17,218 nucleotides of DNA, taken from NCBI GenBank assembly GCA_009926295.1, contig RFPF01000039.1:1-17218 (forward strand). Reading direction: 5' to 3'. Source of the DNA: Planctomycetia bacterium. GTDB taxonomy: Bacteria > Planctomycetota > Planctomycetia > Pirellulales > UBA1268. Position numbers and translations under genes: made by a program. The notes under the pieces were generated by a model that was not told where the DNA came from, made no database searches, and was given only the letters and a program-made list of their open reading frames with translations. Shown piece after piece: positions 15,335 to 17,218 of the stretch (its first letter is position 1; each line of letters begins with the position of its first letter).

Positions 15335-16989
15335 CCAACAAACCCGACAAACCCACCGATCAGTCGCGGATGGACCGGATCGTGTCGCTGGCGAAGCGGC
15401 GTGGCTTCATCTTCCAGTCGAGCGAGATCTACGGCGGCCTCAACGGCTTCTGGGACTACGGCCCCCTCGGCGTGGCGCTCAAGCGCAACCTCAAGGATGC
15501 CTGGTGGCACGACATGGTCGCCGGCCACGACGAACTCGCCGCGCCGGCCGGCGCCCCCGAGGCCTACGAGATGGCCGGGCTCGACTGCACGATCATCATG
15601 CATCCGCAGGTCTGGAAGTGCTCGGGCCACTTCGACCTCTTCCACGACTGGATGATCGACTGCCGCGAGTCGAAGCGGCGCTACCGCTACGACCACCTGA
15701 GCGGTCGGTTCGCGGCGCACCGTGGGAAGCGGGTGTTCGTCGCCACCGACGCCTCGGGCGACGAGGCGCAGCCCGCGCTCACCGCCAAGGCCCAGAAGTT
15801 CTTCGGCCTGCGGGCGAAGCAGATCGAGGAGATCGAGTGGGATGGCGGCATCACGGGCCTGTCGGCGGCGGTGACCGCCGGGGCGACGACGCTCGCGGGC
15901 GTCCTCGGCCCCGACGCCTCCGAGCCCGGCACGCTCACCGACCCGCGCGAGTTCAACCTCATGTTCGAGACGCGGATCGGCGCGCTCGCCGGCGGTGACG
16001 ACGACCGGGCCTTCCTCCGGCCCGAGACGGCGCAGGGCATCTTCATGAACTTCAAGAACGTGCTCGACACGTCGCGGGTGCGGGTGCCGTTCGGGATCGC
16101 CCAGATCGGCAAGAGCTTCCGCAACGAGATCACGCCGCGGAACTTCACGTTTCGCTCGCGCGAGTTCGAGCAGATGGAGATCGAGTTTTTCTGTAAGCCC
16201 ACCGACTCGGCCTCGTGGTATCGCTACTGGCGCGACCGGCGTTGGAAGTGGTATCTCGACCTCGGCCTCACCGAAGGGAAGCTCCAGCTCCGTGAGCACG
16301 ATCGAGAAGAGCTCTCGCACTACTCCGTCGGCACGGCCGACATCGAGTACGCCTTCCCATTCCTCGCCCCGGGCGAATTCGGCGAGCTGGAGGGGATCGC
16401 CCACCGGGGCGACTTCGACCTCCGCAGCCACATGGAGGGCAAGCTCGTGCGGCAGGATGGCGCGCTCGTGCTGGAGATTGGCCCCGACGGCAAGCCGCGG
16501 CACAAGGGGAGCGGCAAGGACCTTTCCTATTTCGACGACGTCACGCGCGAGCGGTACGTGCCGCACGTGATCGAGCCCTCGGCCGGTGCCGACCGGGCGG
16601 TGCTCGCCTTCCTCTGCGACGCCTACCACGAGGACGAGGTGCCCGACGAGGACGGCAAGCCCCGGAGCCGCACCGTGCTCAAGCTCCACCCGAGATTGGC
16701 GCCGCTCAAGGCGGCGATCCTGCCGCTGGTGAAGAAGGACGGGATGCCGGAGGTGGCGATCGACCTCTACAGGAAGCTCAAGCGACACATGCCCTGCATG
16801 TACGACGAGAAGGGCTCCGTGGGGCGGCGCTACGCCCGGCAGGACGAGGCCGGCACGCCCTGGTGCCTCACGATCGACGGTCAGACCCTCTCCGACCGGA
16901 GCGTGACGCTGCGCGACCGCGACTCGCTCGTGCAGACGCGGGTGCCGATCGCCGAGGTGGTCGATCTCCTGCAGGACAAGCTCCGGTGA
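15331..16989 (+). CDS. glyQS: Glycyl-tRNA synthetase, single-chain homodimeric (class II) type
   Basis: It charges tRNA-Gly with glycine. The 552 residues are of the single-chain alpha2 type found in archaea, eukaryotes and some bacteria, not the alpha2-beta2 type. Markers in order are MDRIVSLAKRRGFIFQSSEIYGG (in part), GFWDYGPLGVALKRN, IMHPQVWKCSGH, the PETAQG loop (from 231), motif 2 with R264-N-E and FTFRSREFEQMEIEFF, EPSAGADR (from 415, motif 3 region), and a C-terminal anticodon-binding domain (LKLHPRLAPLKAAILPLV onwards). Between about residues 150 and 205 the catalytic domain holds a long insertion without the paired cysteines I associate with some relatives. The start overlaps comB (ATGA) and the stop overlaps the next gene (GTGA). 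The identification is secure. Confidence 0.96.
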   Translation: MTNKPDKPTDQSRMDRIVSLAKRRGFIFQSSEIYGGLNGFWDYGPLGVALKRNLKDAWWHDMVAGHDELAAPAGAPEAYEMAGLDCTIIMHPQVWKCSGHFDLFHDWMIDCRESKRRYRYDHLSGRFAAHRGKRVFVATDASGDEAQPALTAKAQKFFGLRAKQIEEIEWDGGITGLSAAVTAGATTLAGVLGPDASEPGTLTDPREFNLMFETRIGALAGGDDDRAFLRPETAQGIFMNFKNVLDTSRVRVPFGIAQIGKSFRNEITPRNFTFRSREFEQMEIEFFCKPTDSASWYRYWRDRRWKWYLDLGLTEGKLQLREHDREELSHYSVGTADIEYAFPFLAPGEFGELEGIAHRGDFDLRSHMEGKLVRQDGALVLEIGPDGKPRHKGSGKDLSYFDDVTRERYVPHVIEPSAGADRAVLAFLCDAYHEDEVPDEDGKPRSRTVLKLHPRLAPLKAAILPLVKKDGMPEVAIDLYRKLKRHMPCMYDEKGSVGRRYARQDEAGTPWCLTIDGQTLSDRSVTLRDRDSLVQTRVPIAEVVDLLQDKLR

Positions 16990-17218
16990 TCCCGGCCATT
17001 TCCACCGTGTGCTCGCTGGACGCGTCGCTGCAGACGATCCTCGAGGATTACGCCGCCGGCCACTGCGACGCGATCGACCTCTGGCTCGGGCATGCCGAAG
17101 GATTTTTGCAGCAGCACGGTGTCGGAGCCCTCAAAGACCTGTTTGCCCGCCACGGCATCGCGCCGGTGGCGGCCAGTTTTCAGGGCGGCCTGCTCACGAG
17201 CCAGGGAGAGGCCCGGCT
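16986..17218 (+). CDS. Sugar phosphate isomerase/epimerase-like TIM-barrel protein, 3' end cut off
   Basis: A GTG at 16986 overlapping the glyQS TGA opens a frame that stays open to the window edge (77 codons). It begins V(M)IPAISTVCSLDASLQTILE and contains DYAAGHCDAIDLWLGHAEGF and APVAASFQGGLLTSQGEAR. This is the start of a xylose-isomerase-like (PF01261-type) TIM barrel of the kind often labelled sugar phosphate isomerase/epimerase in planctomycetes. No signal peptide is present, unlike the exported relative at 8347. The 4-nt overlap suggests translational coupling to glyQS. The metal-binding residues lie beyond the window, so activity cannot be judged. Confidence 0.75.
   Translation, partial: MIPAISTVCSLDASLQTILEDYAAGHCDAIDLWLGHAEGFLQQHGVGALKDLFARHGIAPVAASFQGGLLTSQGEAR

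Noticed and set aside
14593..16788. Long minus-strand frame (731 codons) opposite comB and glyQS
   Set aside because: It spans two real + strand genes and shows no family motifs; it is a GC-driven shadow.

Overview
The window is high-GC bacterial DNA of strongly planctomycete character (a Pirellulales-like member is my best inference). The evidence is a lipoprotein with the TIGR03067 domain, which is described mainly from Planctomycetes, several Tat-exported or cytosolic xylose-isomerase-like TIM-barrel proteins, futalosine-pathway menaquinone genes, a single-chain glycyl-tRNA synthetase, and many starts without a clear Shine-Dalgarno sequence. All genes share the same G/C-rich third-position bias, and nothing looks recently acquired except two short intergenic repeats.

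Region 1 (1-7002, all + strand): the 3' part of priA, a haem-c-type (CxxCH) sensor histidine kinase, rnhA (RNase HI), recG, and a small TIGR03067 lipoprotein. PriA, RNase HI and RecG all act on R-loops, D-loops and replication restart, so their proximity is functionally suggestive. Two related 141-143 bp elements with long terminal inverted repeats sit just after the priA and rnhA stop codons.

Region 2 (6999-11941): mqnE (-), aminofutalosine synthase, ends convergently on the lipoprotein gene and shares a CTAG with it. It is followed by a Tat-exported hydroxypyruvate-isomerase-like protein (+), an Old Yellow Enzyme-family oxidoreductase (-) interrupted by one frameshift in a run of five G, and a divergent DapA-like aldolase (+) with altered catalytic motifs. 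This block looks like small-carbohydrate or keto-acid metabolism, but substrates cannot be read from the sequence.

Region 3 (11973-14241, - strand): ubiE/menG-ubiX-ubiA in transcription order, each pair joined by a 4-nt ATGA overlap. With mqnE nearby, these are best read as late futalosine-pathway menaquinone genes (methyltransferase, prenyl-FMN synthase, prenyltransferase). The UbiD-type decarboxylase is not in the window.

Region 4 (14338-17218): an uncertain small membrane ORF (-), then comB, glyQS and the 5' end of a sugar-phosphate-isomerase-like gene on the + strand, again joined by ATGA and GTGA overlaps. Across the window several genes have a TAnnnT-type -10 box only 6-9 nt before the ATG, which suggests leaderless or near-leaderless transcription as a common mode. 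I found no CRISPR array, tRNA, rRNA, transposase or phage gene. Apart from the two short repeats, the frameshifted oxidoreductase, the leaderless-promoter pattern and the small ORF, the window is mostly ordinary chromosomal housekeeping DNA.
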